From Liopterus haemorrhoidalis (lineage: Eukaryota; Arthropoda; Insecta; Coleoptera; Dytiscidae): DNA of 64,000 bases. The translations under genes and the position numbers were made by a program. The stretch covers positions 13,602,625-13,666,624 of the forward strand of contig OZ020624.1 of NCBI GenBank assembly GCA_963971575.1, in the 5' to 3' direction. Below are positions 54,690-63,154 of the stretch, one piece after another (the first letter of the stretch is position 1; each line of letters begins with the position of its first letter). The notes beneath the pieces were generated by a model. The model was not told the DNA's origin and did no database searches. It saw only the letters and a program-made list of their open reading frames with translations.

Positions 54690-55640
54690 AGAGCAAAGTC
54701 GGTCAAGTGTTATCTTGACGGACTCGCTGAGCGCTCTGAACAGTATCCAAGATCCAGATCATCCAGTGCATCCTCTTGTACTAAAGATCCGGTTGCTACT
54801 TCACAATCTGAATGCTCAGAATGTGAGGGTAGAGCTGTTTTGGGTACCGGGACATGTTGGTATTAAAGGCAACGAAGCGGCAGATGCAGCTGCAAAAGCC
54901 GCCTCTCACAGACCTATGATTGATGTGAGTTTCATTTTTCCAGATGACGCAAAGAGTCATCTGAAACATCTGGTTGTAGACATGTGGCAACATGAGTGGA
55001 GCCGCACACAGAACGTTAAGTTGCGACAGATTAAGGGAGACGTTAAACCATGCCTGATTAACCGCAGGGAGGAAACCGCCACCACACGCCTCCGTATAGG
55101 CCACCGTTGGTGGACCCATGGACACCTCCTTCGAGGTGAAGAGTCCCCTATCTGTGAGACGTGTAACACAGCTTTGACTGAATGTGTAAAGTTAGAGGAT
55201 GTCAGGGAGAGGTTAGGCCTGTGCTATGACCTGTCAGTTGCTTTAGGTAACGACCGAGTACTCATGGACAGGCTGATACTCTTCCTGAGAGAATCGAACT
55301 TACTGTTTTATGTGTGAAGTCTTGCACCTTATTTTAATGTGTTCTATTTCTAAACTGTGATATTCGATAGTAATTGGTCCTTCGACAGCCTCTTACCCTC
55401 AACCTGAGGTTGTACAATTTTTCGAACAGACTTTTTTATCTTATTTATTTGTGTTTGTCTGTGCAAGATTTCTTTTATTGAGTATGCGTAATTTTATTGG
55501 TTTTATCCATTTATTGATTGTTTAATTTATTGTTTTTAATATGTAGAGTAGTCATTTAAATGGGCTGCGTTCAGTGCAAATAGCCTTTGTTGCAGCGCGC
55601 CAAAAATTGTAACTAATTAATAACTAAAAAATTTATCACG
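54690..55640 (+). mobile_element. 5'-truncated LINE with RNase H (I/R1-group)
   Basis: Begins within RNase H and runs through the C-terminal domain and a 3' untranslated region to a TAACTAATTAATAACTAA tail at about 55,610-55,630. The 3' part matches 30,189-30,409 on the other strand. It abuts the hAT relic, but no clear target duplication is seen. Confidence 0.75.
54695..55317 (+). CDS. LINE ORF2 C-terminal fragment: RNase H and zinc-binding tail
   Basis: About 207 codons without a stop. RNase H motifs: VILTDSLSALNSIQ (catalytic D), LFWVPGHVGIKGNEAADAAA (H, N and D positions). Then the LINE tail with TRLRIGHRWWTHGHLLRGEE and CETCNTALTECVK, a short Cys/His motif. RNase H removes RNA from the cDNA hybrid. 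No reverse transcriptase is left, so it is inactive. The frame being fully open suggests insertion was not long ago. Confidence 0.88.
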
Positions 55641-56095
55641 CTTATTAAGTACACAATTAGCAACTCATATGCATAAAAAGTGGTTATGTGACAGATGCTT
55701 AAATCATTTTTTATTTGAACGTGTTTTAACTAAACATATACAGTATTGTCAACGAATGAACCAGTGTCGAATTGAAGTACGAAACGAGAAAAATAAAAAA
55801 AAATATTTTTAATATCATCAGTGTCAATAAAAAAACTCCTTTTGCAATTTACGCTGATTTAGAAATAATTTTAGAGAAAATAGAAGATAATTCTGAAAAA
55901 AAGAAAAAATACTAAAACTCTACATAAACATATACCCTTCAGTATTGCTTATTACTTGAAATGTTCTTATAACGATTCCTTATCAAAATTCAACACGTGT
56001 CGTGGAAATGATTGTCAAGACTGATTCACTAAGGAGTTACATTCACTAACTGTAAATTTGAATGATATAATGCAGAATGAAAAAGCAATATTCAG
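55636..56095 (+). pseudogene. Polinton-like family-B DNA polymerase N-terminal fragment
   Basis: Read in several frames: THMHKKWLCDRCLNHF followed by HIQYCQRMNQCRI is a C2H2-type finger. Then KKTPFAIYADLEIILEKIED, and after a frameshift KHIPFSIAYYLKCSYNDSLS and NDCQ, a stop, FTKELHSLTVNLND. The finger, the AIYADLE motif (an exonuclease-type D-x-E) and the FGYYLKCSYD-like stretch recall the start of Polinton/Maverick and related virus-like DNA polymerases of insects. At least two frameshifts and one stop; no polymerase palm remains. Family call by memory of pattern only. Confidence 0.5.
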
Positions 56096-56097
56096 GT

Positions 56098-56820
56098 TAA
56101 TAAACTAAGTTATTTGGAATCAATAAAACCAAGTTATTTAAAATTAACAAAACAAAGTTATTTAAAATAAATAAAACGTAGTTATTTAAAATTAATAAAA
56201 CCAAGTTTATTAAAATAGCAACACCAACATTGAAGAGAGCCAAACCCTTAACAAGATGATGTATAGAATCAACTTTAGGTTCGGGGTTCCAATGGAAATA
56301 TTTGAGTAAAAAAATAAAAGCGTACAGTATGTATATTGGAATGGTGTCGATTGATTGTAGACAGATTAATGATACTCAAAGCAGAAGAGGATGCTGGTAA
56401 CAATTCAAGTTAAGTATATAATGAAATATTATATCTACATATAATTCAAGGAAGGAAAAATAATTATATAATTTTTTATTAATTTTAAAAAACTTAGTTT
56501 TATTAATTTTAAATAACTTCGTTTTATTAATTTTACATAAATTTGTTTTATTAATTTTAAATAACTTTGTTTTATTTATTTTGAATAACTTTGTTTTAGC
56601 CGGTCACCGTGGCGTAGTGGTTAGTGTAGCGATATACTGATTTCTAGGCCATGGGGGCTCGGGTTCGAATCCCGGTTATGGCATGGATTTTTGTGTTGGT
56701 CGAAAATTAAAACAGGCATCTACTGGATAATGGCCATAGTAGCTAAGACCATAAATAAAAAAAAAAAACACACTTTGTTTTATTAATTTCAAATAACTTT
56801 GTTTATTATTTATTTATTTA
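56098..56820. mobile_element. Fold-back element with 25-bp-repeat arms, hosting a SINE
   Basis: The left arm (56,098-56,216) is about five units of AAGTTATTTAAAATTAATAAAAC; the right arm (56,480-56,600 and 56,768-56,820) is the inverse, GTTTTATTAATTTTAAATAACTT. Spacer 56,217-56,478 is non-coding. The right arm is interrupted by a SINE. Arms made of short tandem repeats in opposite orientation are the hallmark of FB-type elements. Confidence 0.7.
56600..56767 (+). mobile_element. tRNA-derived SINE
   Basis: Head GCCGGTCACCGTGGCGTAGT with A box TGGCGTAGTGGTTA (about 56,610) and B box GGTTCGAATCC (56,662-56,672), about 40 bp apart, as in an RNA polymerase III tRNA promoter. A body of about 70 bp and an A-rich tail (AAATAAAAAAAAAAAA) follow. 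ACTTTGTTTTA precedes and follows it, an 11-bp target duplication, although that word is also part of the host array. Confidence 0.85.
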
Positions 56821-57026
56821 TTAGGTTAATCAACAGCCATGGGGCCAATTATAGATTAACACATAATTACAAATATAATAATATTACATGTACATAAAAA
56901 TAGTAATTATAATAACAATAGAAAAGTACAAAGGAATTATATATATTAGAGAAAAAATATAAATATACTTAAGTGAGAGAAAAAGAAAAAAATCAAATTT
57001 AGAAACTTAACTTTACATTACATATA

Positions 57027-57597
57027 CAGTACCTAGACAAAATATTATAACCACTTATGATGTTTTAAGAAATCATTGTTTTACACAAAATCAACAAAAT
57101 AGTAATACACCAATTTTATTTATTTTTTTTTTTTTATTGTTTCAAATTATTTTAGTCCATTTATAAAATGTTTTTTAATATTTTGTGTTGCCCCCCTTTG
57201 CTTTTATTATTGCCGCAATTCTTGGAGGCATACTCTCAATACATGTCCTAATATAATTTTCAATTTCTGGAGAGACATGCCATACTGTTTTAATATTATC
57301 TATTAATTTGTTTATTAGTATTATTTAAATCATAAACAAGTCTTTTCAGGAGGTTCCAAACATTTTCGATAGGATTTACATCCGGCGAGTTAGCTGTCCA
57401 GGACAAAATCGGTACTTTTTGTTCTTGAAAATCAGTGTCAGAATAAAAATACAGAGTTGAAAATGTTTAAAATAGATTATCTTTTAATAAATACACGATA
57501 TGTTAAAGAAATAAATAAAGTAGCGTATGATTATATGTCGGCATTTTTAATAAACAGTTGTTTTTGTAAGTGGTTATAATATTTTGTCTAGGTACTG
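57027..57597 (-). mobile_element. Tc1-type element, internally deleted
   Basis: Ends CAGTACCTAGACAAAATATT on both strands, perfect over about 30 bp (to ATAACCACTT), with TA at 57,025-57,026 and 57,598-57,599. On the minus strand, about 57,430-57,180, are relics of the transposase C-terminus: ANSPDVNPIENVWNLLKR (the last catalytic E of the DD34E triad) and SMPPRIAAIIKAKGG, in shifted frames. The first two catalytic Asp residues are missing. 571 bp. Confidence 0.85.
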
Positions 57598-57639
57598 TAT
57601 AAAAAGAAAGAAAATAAGTGAATAAGCGAAAATAAGGTA

Positions 57640-58166
57640 CATAGATACTATAAATTTATTTGGTGCATAATAATAGATTTAAATTGCGTCTGACTGAGAA
57701 AATGCATATCTATATCTATAGATGAGAAGGAATTGTTGAAAGTTAACATCATTCTATTGACTACAGAGTTTTTATGAAGGTTGCTATAAAACCTATTTGG
57801 TTTAAATGTAATATTAGATCTTGTGTTGACACTAGGTACGTGAAAGTTAATTAGGTGAATAATTTGTGATGAAAATAATTTATTATTAATAATTTTGTGT
57901 TAAGTGTTCATATCGAAAATAGTTCTCCGCTCGGTAAGCGATTGGAGATTAAATAACTTTAACATAGTCTCATAATCTCTGCACTCAATAGAATATTTAT
58001 TACAAATAATATAAATCAGTTTTCTCTGAACAGATTCTATTTGTTCAGAGAAAACAACATTTAAACATAGCTTCTCTTTTGACATTTGCGCTAAATATAA
58101 TATTATTCCCGAAAACCTTAAATCGTTTAGCTTAATCTCGTTTAAAACACAAATAAAGAAGCTCAT
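57640..58166 (-). pseudogene. LINE ORF2 C-terminal fragment
   Basis: First 88 codons to a TAA at 57,900-57,902, then the same frame continues to about 57,650. The part SEQIESVQRKLIYIICNKYS and DYETMLKLFNLQSLTERR is the post-polymerase region of CR1/Jockey-group LINEs; after the stop, IINNKLFSSQIIHLINFHVP and the usual NTRSNITFKPNRF end. The stop is probably one point mutation. No catalytic part left. Confidence 0.75.
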
Positions 58167-58175
58167 CTGGGATAA

Positions 58176-58345
58176 AAGTTTATAAATGTTTATAAAAATT
58201 TAGAATAATTTATTAAAGTTTAAAAAAGTCTTAACAAAGTCATATCTTCTAATAGGTTCATCTTGCCCTTTTAATTTCATGTCTTTTTCAATGTTCTTTT
58301 CAGCCGTAATTCTGCCCAAGTTAGGGAATGTTACATACAGAGCGG
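58176..58345. other. Short spacer
   Basis: Nothing recognized. Confidence 0.3.
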
Positions 58346-58774
58346 TCATAATTTCTTGTCAGTTATGCAATAGTTAACAGAAACATTTTGTTGTCAAATT
58401 TATTTCCAAGGACATGCACACATAGACGTAGATTCGATTTTTATATTGGGTTATGTATGTTCAATATTTCACTTACCTCTAAGAGCTAACCTCGATCAAC
58501 AATCGTCTTCCAATTACAATAATAACAATAATATCAACAACAAAAATAATAACGAAAAAACAATAATATATCTTAACAAAAACCAATTAATTATGAAATG
58601 AACACTACTTTTTCTCTACACGCCAATGAGTTAACGAACAACATGAAGTTATCAATACAATATCGTTACTGATTGGTTCTTTGTTAAATTGGAATTTTTA
58701 GATATGATATAGAATACAGTTTTGATATTTTTAAGCTCACTGTTTACTGTTATGTAACTGACAAGAAATTATGA
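58346..58774. mobile_element. 429-bp MITE with TCATAATTTCTTGTCAGTTA ends
   Basis: The 20-bp end is perfect in inverse at 58,755-58,774, and weaker pairing continues inside (CAATAGTTAACAG versus CTGTTTACTGT). No clear target duplication; no coding. Confidence 0.75.
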
Positions 58775-58970
58775 TCACACGGTATTTACATGCTTCAACG
58801 TTGGTTATAACAACTGTGGTATTGTCAATAGCAAGGAAACCTGGTTATTTATGTTAATATGTGGGCTCATGAGGATGAACAGTCTGTATTCTTACAATGA
58901 CTGATCATGGGATCATGTACATTTATCCAATGTACAAACTTACATTATTATTATTATTACTCGGTTGATA
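58775..58970. other. Short spacer
   Basis: AT-rich; an (ATT)n microsatellite at about 58,945-58,960. Confidence 0.3.
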
Positions 58971-58975
58971 TTACT

Positions 58976-59143
58976 GTTGATATACTCGGTTTTTAAGATA
59001 TTGTTTAGTCTGTCCAACATAGCCTAAATCACAACCTCCACAAGGAATGTGATAGACTACTGACGACATTTTATTAAATTCAGTAGGTTGTTTTAGTATG
59101 TTAGACAGACTAAACAATATCTTAAAAACCGAGTATATCAACA
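58976..59143. repeat. Inverted repeat, 45-bp arms, in the Penelope-like element
   Basis: TTGATATACTCGGTTTTTAA at 58,976 and its inverse to 59,143, with a 78-bp loop. The loop holds the beginning of the GIY-YIG domain on the minus strand. Confidence 0.88.
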
Positions 59144-59387
59144 TAAAAATAGCTGTCAGGATAAATTTAAAAATAAAAAAGAAAACACGGCACTCAGTAC
59201 CCATTACTTCACCACTAACCACAATTTTAATTTTGAACAAACTAAAATCTTAGATAAAGTAGACAATCTCAGTAAAAGGTTGATTACTGAGAGTATACAT
59301 ATAATTCAGAACCCTAAATTAGTTAACTTTAAAACCGACTGTGATAATATAAGCGCCATCTATTGTAATATATTAAAAAAATTCTAA
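58985..59387 (+). pseudogene. Penelope-like GIY-YIG endonuclease, rearranged
   Basis: On the minus strand 59,090-58,985: FNKMSSVVYHIPCGGCDLGY and VGQTKQYLKNRV, the GIY-YIG core with the CCx2C-like cysteines typical of Penelope-like elements. On the plus strand from about 59,099: TKQYLKNRVYQHKNSCQDKF, then NTALSTHYFTTNHNFNFE and a stop at 59,385-59,387. The two halves overlap in the TKQYLKNRVYQ segment, which is what forms the inverted repeat. The nuclease would cut target DNA for insertion; here it is split and inactive. Confidence 0.8.
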
Positions 59388-59793
59388 ATCTAACATATTT
59401 CACCTAATAATCAAATTCTAATTTATTAATAGATAGCGTTACTTGTTTCAACCATCTCAAACCCTTTTTCAAATTCATACGTGGCTTATTAATCGCTTAT
59501 CTCTGAGTTCAATAACCGGACAATATGATGTGTTCTTCATTAATTTTACAACTGTTATTTTATTTCGTGACTATTAACTAAGGTATTGTAAATTTAACAT
59601 TGTTTTTTATTCTTTAACTCATATTTGATATGTTTTTATTATTTAATAATTATTTTATGTTACATTTTAAATTCCGACAATTTTGTAATGATTATTTTAA
59701 CTACTTGACTTGTTAAATTTGAACACCATCATAATTTTATACATGTAAACCTACCAATTTAATAATTGTATATTTCTATATATCTTTGTAGCT

Positions 59794-59821
59794 CTGATGA
59801 AGATTTAAATAAAATCGAAAC
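59794..59821 (+). ncRNA. Hammerhead-ribozyme-like core in Penelope 3' region
   Basis: CTGATGA (59,794-59,800), a 5-bp stem GATTT/AAATC closing an AAATA loop (59,802-59,816), then GAAAC (59,817-59,821). This is the conserved order of a hammerhead core (CUGANGA, stem II, GAAA), and Penelope-like elements are known to carry hammerheads in their terminal repeats. Stems I and III and the cleavage site are not clear by eye. Confidence 0.45.
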
Positions 59822-59976
59822 GTTAGCGAAGTTAATAAATTTGTTTTTATTTTCTGACTGGTCCGAATCCCATTACCTTCAACTATAATTATTATTATTA
59901 TTATTTGTAAAAAATATAACTATTTTATTGTACCTTGGATATAAATAAACAAATTAAATTAAAAAATTAAATTAAA

Positions 59977-61441
59977 TTAAATTTGGTTCATGGATCTTTT
60001 GTATGATGGATTCCAAATTGGTGTTGCAAAGTGAGGTCTTACGATTGATTTATATAATAATAAAAGCGAGTTTATGTTTTTAAAATATTTGCAAGTTCTA
60101 AGAATGAAACCCAAAAGTTTGTAAGCTTTTTTAGAAATATGTTCTACATGATCGTTAAAAGATAGTTTGCAGTCAATGAGCACACCTAAATCACGTATAC
60201 AGTTACGGATAAGGACAGTATTGTTAATATTATAATTGAATGTAATTTTACTGTAATTTCTAGTGAAACTTATTGAAAAGCATTTATCTACATTTAGAGA
60301 TAAATCATTATCTGAACAAAATTGTATAAGCCTGTCTAGATCTTCCTGCATGCTGTAACAATCTTCGATAGGAGTAATTTCTTTACATATCTTAAGATCG
60401 TCTGCAAATAATAAGAAATAAGAATTTTTAAAACAGCGGGATATTGTGTTAATATATATGTTAAACAAAATTGGTCCTAAATGTGATCCCTGGGGTACTC
60501 CAGAGCTTACAAATATTTTTTCTGATATATAACCAATAACTACAACAACCTGGGTTCTATTTTTTATGTAAGATTCTATCCATCGTAACAAAGATCCATG
60601 TATACCTATGTTATTTAGCTTATTAATTAATTGGTCGTGATTTACACGATCGAAGGATTTGCTGAAGTCCGTATATATTGTATCAACTTGAATGCGTCAA
60701 TCAATTTTTGAGCTAATAAAATCAGTAAACGGTATAAGATTACTTAATATAGACTTATTGGAACAAAATCCTTATTGCTCTGGTATAATCAAGTTTTCAA
60801 GTTGAAATTTAATGTTTTGAACAATAAATGCTTCTAATATTTTAGCGAATATGGATAATTTTGAGATAAGCCTGTAATTTTTCACATCATTAGCATTGCC
60901 TGATTTAAATATTGGAGTTATGAAGGATACTTTCCATAGATCTGGAAAGGTTCCAGATGATAATGATTTGTTGTAAATAATGTATAGAGGATTTTTTTAA
61001 AATAAAATTAGCTGGAACTTTATCAGGTCCACTACCCTTGGTGGTATCCAAGGTGCTCAAATAACTGAAAATATCTTCTTTTGACAGTTCTAGTGACCTT
61101 AAATCCACAGGGCTGTTATTTAACTCTGAATCGTCGATACATGTATTTCTTGAGTCAATATATACAGACCTAAAATAAGCCGCGAATAGATTACATACGT
61201 CCTCGGTATTATTATACATAACTACATTAGGTAAAGTATTATTTTTGTTTAACAATTTTGTATACTGCCAAAATGATTTAACATTATTTTTTAAAGTAGA
61301 TTCAATAGTATCAATGTAGTTTCTGGGATCTATCCTCAATTTTAATTTTACTCTTTTTCTTAAGACCGAAAATGAGTTAAAGTCCGCAACATTATTGTAA
61401 ATCTTCCATTTCTTATGGAATTTAGTTTTTTCTTTTAACAT
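59977..61441 (-). pseudogene. LINE-B ORF2 reverse transcriptase, frameshifted
   Basis: The segment 61,441-60,905 is the N-terminal linker and first motif (TLDTTKGSGPDKVPANFILK). About 60,900-60,595 is open only with frameshifts. The segment 60,591-59,977 has WIESYIKNRTQVV, GVPQGSHLGPILFNIYIN, catalytic LFADDLKIC and DLGVLIDCKLSFNDHV. It stops at SMNQI (59,977), short of the usual C-terminal region, which is replaced by AATTT repeats, a 3' deletion. Confidence 0.8.
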
Positions 61442-61681
61442 TTTTATTAAACTGAAGCTAAACCAAACAGGATACTTTTTATTTTTTACCCGTTTTAAAG
61501 GAACAAAATTACTGATCAGGTCATAAAGTATAGTATAAAAGCAGGCAACATTTGCATTGACATCGGTATCCTTTAATTTTTGTTCCCAATTTATTAACGA
61601 TAGTTTGCTTATAAGTAATTCGTAGTTGCAACGTTTAAAGTAATGGCTTTCTATATGATTGGTTATTAAATGCTTGGGACG

Positions 61682-62386
61682 TTAATAGTTCAGCATTATA
61701 CGTAAAGCCGGGTGATGACGATCGAGTTTAGACATCAGATCTACAGAATTTGCAGAAACATTTACGCAAGATAATATTAAATCTAATGTTCTATCATTTT
61801 GGTTAGTGATACCATATTGTCTTAGGTTACAAAGTGCCATGGTATTAACTAGATCCGAATACGTGTTATTATTGGTTAAAAAAGTTGGTTCAAAATATTC
61901 ATTTTGTGATGTCCAGACAATATCAGGCAAATTGTAAGAAACTTCTGCAAGAAACATGTCTTCAGGTAGTCTTGTTGTCAAGTCAGCAAGTTGTTGATAA
62001 TGGGCCGTGTACACTGTCATATCATGAGGCGGAGGAATATAAACACAACACACGTGTAAATTGCGACGATTGGGTGTTGAAATTGTCACCCAGATATCTT
62101 TAGCTTTTGAAAACCAAGATTGTTCAATATTTGCTGTAAGATTTTTTTATACAAGAATTAATACTCCACCATCATGATGTTTAGCCGAGTTTGCACGATC
62201 GCGCCGGTATATATTATATTTATTAGAGTCACAAATTTCACTATTAAATACAGACTCATTTAACCAGGTTTCAGTCATAAGAATGATGTCATAATCACTC
62301 GCGCTTATCGCGCTTAATTCATGATAAACATTTATAAATTTAGTTTTGAGACCACGAACATTCTGATAATATAAACTTAGCTCCAT
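61682..62386 (-). pseudogene. LINE-B ORF2 endonuclease, frameshifted
   Basis: The segment 62,386-62,147 starts MELSLYYQNVRGLKTKF with MTETWLNESV; a frameshift near 62,140-62,090 leads to 62,089-61,682 (VCCVYIPPPHD, LAEVSYNLPDIVW, NQNDRTLDLILS, KLDRHHPALRIM). The nuclease GDFN-type motif reads EVSYNL and SDH reads DRHHP, so catalytic residues are altered as well. Confidence 0.75.
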
Positions 62387-62438
62387 TATTTAAGTAGAAA
62401 AAATATATGATGATAATAAATTTAGTATATATTAATAT

Positions 62439-63045
62439 TTAGTGGATTTTGGAGAGATCCTTTTCGTGGTTAATGATGATTATAGGATACGAGACATTTT
62501 TCTGGCGAAAATTTGGGATGTTCGCATTCAGACCCTTAAAATTTCGAGCGCAGGCCAAAAATTTGTCCCTCTTTAGTCGCGATACAAATCTTACAATAAT
62601 ATTTTTGGGCTGGTTATTTTTTTGATTGTATAATGACACTCGGTGAATAGCATCAAGATCACGCTCTTCAATTGGACAATTTATGGTCGTTCTAATTGTT
62701 TCTATTATATTAATTAGATTTTCGCTTAGTTTTTCAGGTGTTCCACCGATTTCAATTTTATTGTATCTTGATCGCTGTTCAAATTCCTCAATTTTATTTT
62801 TCATTATGTTAAAATCTGCTTTCAATGGTTCAAACTCTTTGATAGTATCGGTAACATTTTTTAATTTTAGTTTAAAATCATCAATTTTATCTGAAAAGAA
62901 TTCGACAGATTTTTTCCGTTCTTTTAAAATGTCCACTATATCATGAAGACTTGGATCATCATTTTTAGTAGGGGTTGATCGAGCTGGTGGTATGGTTGTA
63001 GAGTTGCAATTACCACATTTCCAATTAAGGTTTCTAGATTGTTGA
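62439..63045 (-). CDS. LINE-B ORF1, 5'-truncated
   Basis: The frame is open from about 63,045 through 62,439, upstream of the methionine at 62,936. The first residues, NLNWKCGNCNSTTIPP, look like the end of a PHD-type finger. A coiled coil follows (SDKIDDFKLKLKNVTDTIKE) and an FP-like C-terminal domain (RSRYNKIEIGGTPEKLSENL, IIVRFVSRLKRDKFL). PHD finger plus coiled coil plus FP-like domain is a known ORF1 layout in insect LINEs. It ends 52 bp before ORF2. Confidence 0.75.
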
Positions 63046-63154
63046 AGGGCATATATATATATATATATATTAAATTTAATTTTGTTTGGTTTTGACTGCT
63101 GAGGTCATTAACCAGGTTACAAAGTCATTTATTATTATTTTACATTATTATATT

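Larger units (their letters stand above)
52615..54710 (-). pseudogene. hAT transposase relic, ZMYM1-like, with a likely element end
   Basis: Minus strand. Upstream segment 54,706-54,419 (DETFNYWLDFFNN, KDFEAYILRVRDKI), continuing with a frameshift to about 54,240 (LEMKTHFVSSDHLFYSKFF). It is interrupted by repeat R copy 2 and resumes at 53,130 in FPKCTELLKVICT and the hAT dimerization motif TERCFSSLKRIKNFLRNPIA, stopping at 52,785. CAGTGGCGGCTCTTGG at 52,615 looks like a hAT terminal repeat, the expected position after the transposase end. The high-coordinate side is cut by the RNase H LINE at about 54,690. It has lost its N-terminal half. Confidence 0.7.
56808..58175 (-). mobile_element. LINE 3' portion, split by a Tc1 element
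   Basis: Minus-strand C-terminal ORF2 (57,640-58,166), then a 3' untranslated part with CCCCATGGCTGTTGATTAAC and a (AATA)n tail at about 56,810-56,822. A Tc1 remnant is inserted at 57,027-57,597. The upstream part of the LINE is missing beyond about 58,175. Confidence 0.7.
58971..59886 (+). mobile_element. Penelope-like element, 5'-truncated with an inverted head
   Basis: Plus-strand coding tail 59,099-59,387 ends the GIY-YIG endonuclease; the start of that domain lies inverted at 58,971-59,098. Arms 58,976-59,020 and 59,099-59,143 are inverse copies with one mismatch. A 3' region of about 450 bp includes a hammerhead-like motif (59,794-59,821). Ends near the (ATT)n run at 59,887. No reverse transcriptase is left. 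Confidence 0.75.
59887..63045 (-). mobile_element. LINE-B: decayed CR1/Jockey-group LINE
   Basis: Minus strand: ORF1 (62,439-63,045), endonuclease (61,682-62,386) and reverse transcriptase (59,977-61,441), then a short 3' part with (TTTAA)n and an (AAT)n tail at 59,887-59,908. Layout resembles LINE-A, but the sequence is only distantly related. Multiple frameshifts. The 5' end stops at an (AT)n microsatellite (63,050-63,070). Confidence 0.75.

Noticed and set aside
56600..56690. A functional tRNA gene
   Set aside because: The head is followed by a SINE body, an A-rich tail and a target duplication, so it is a SINE.
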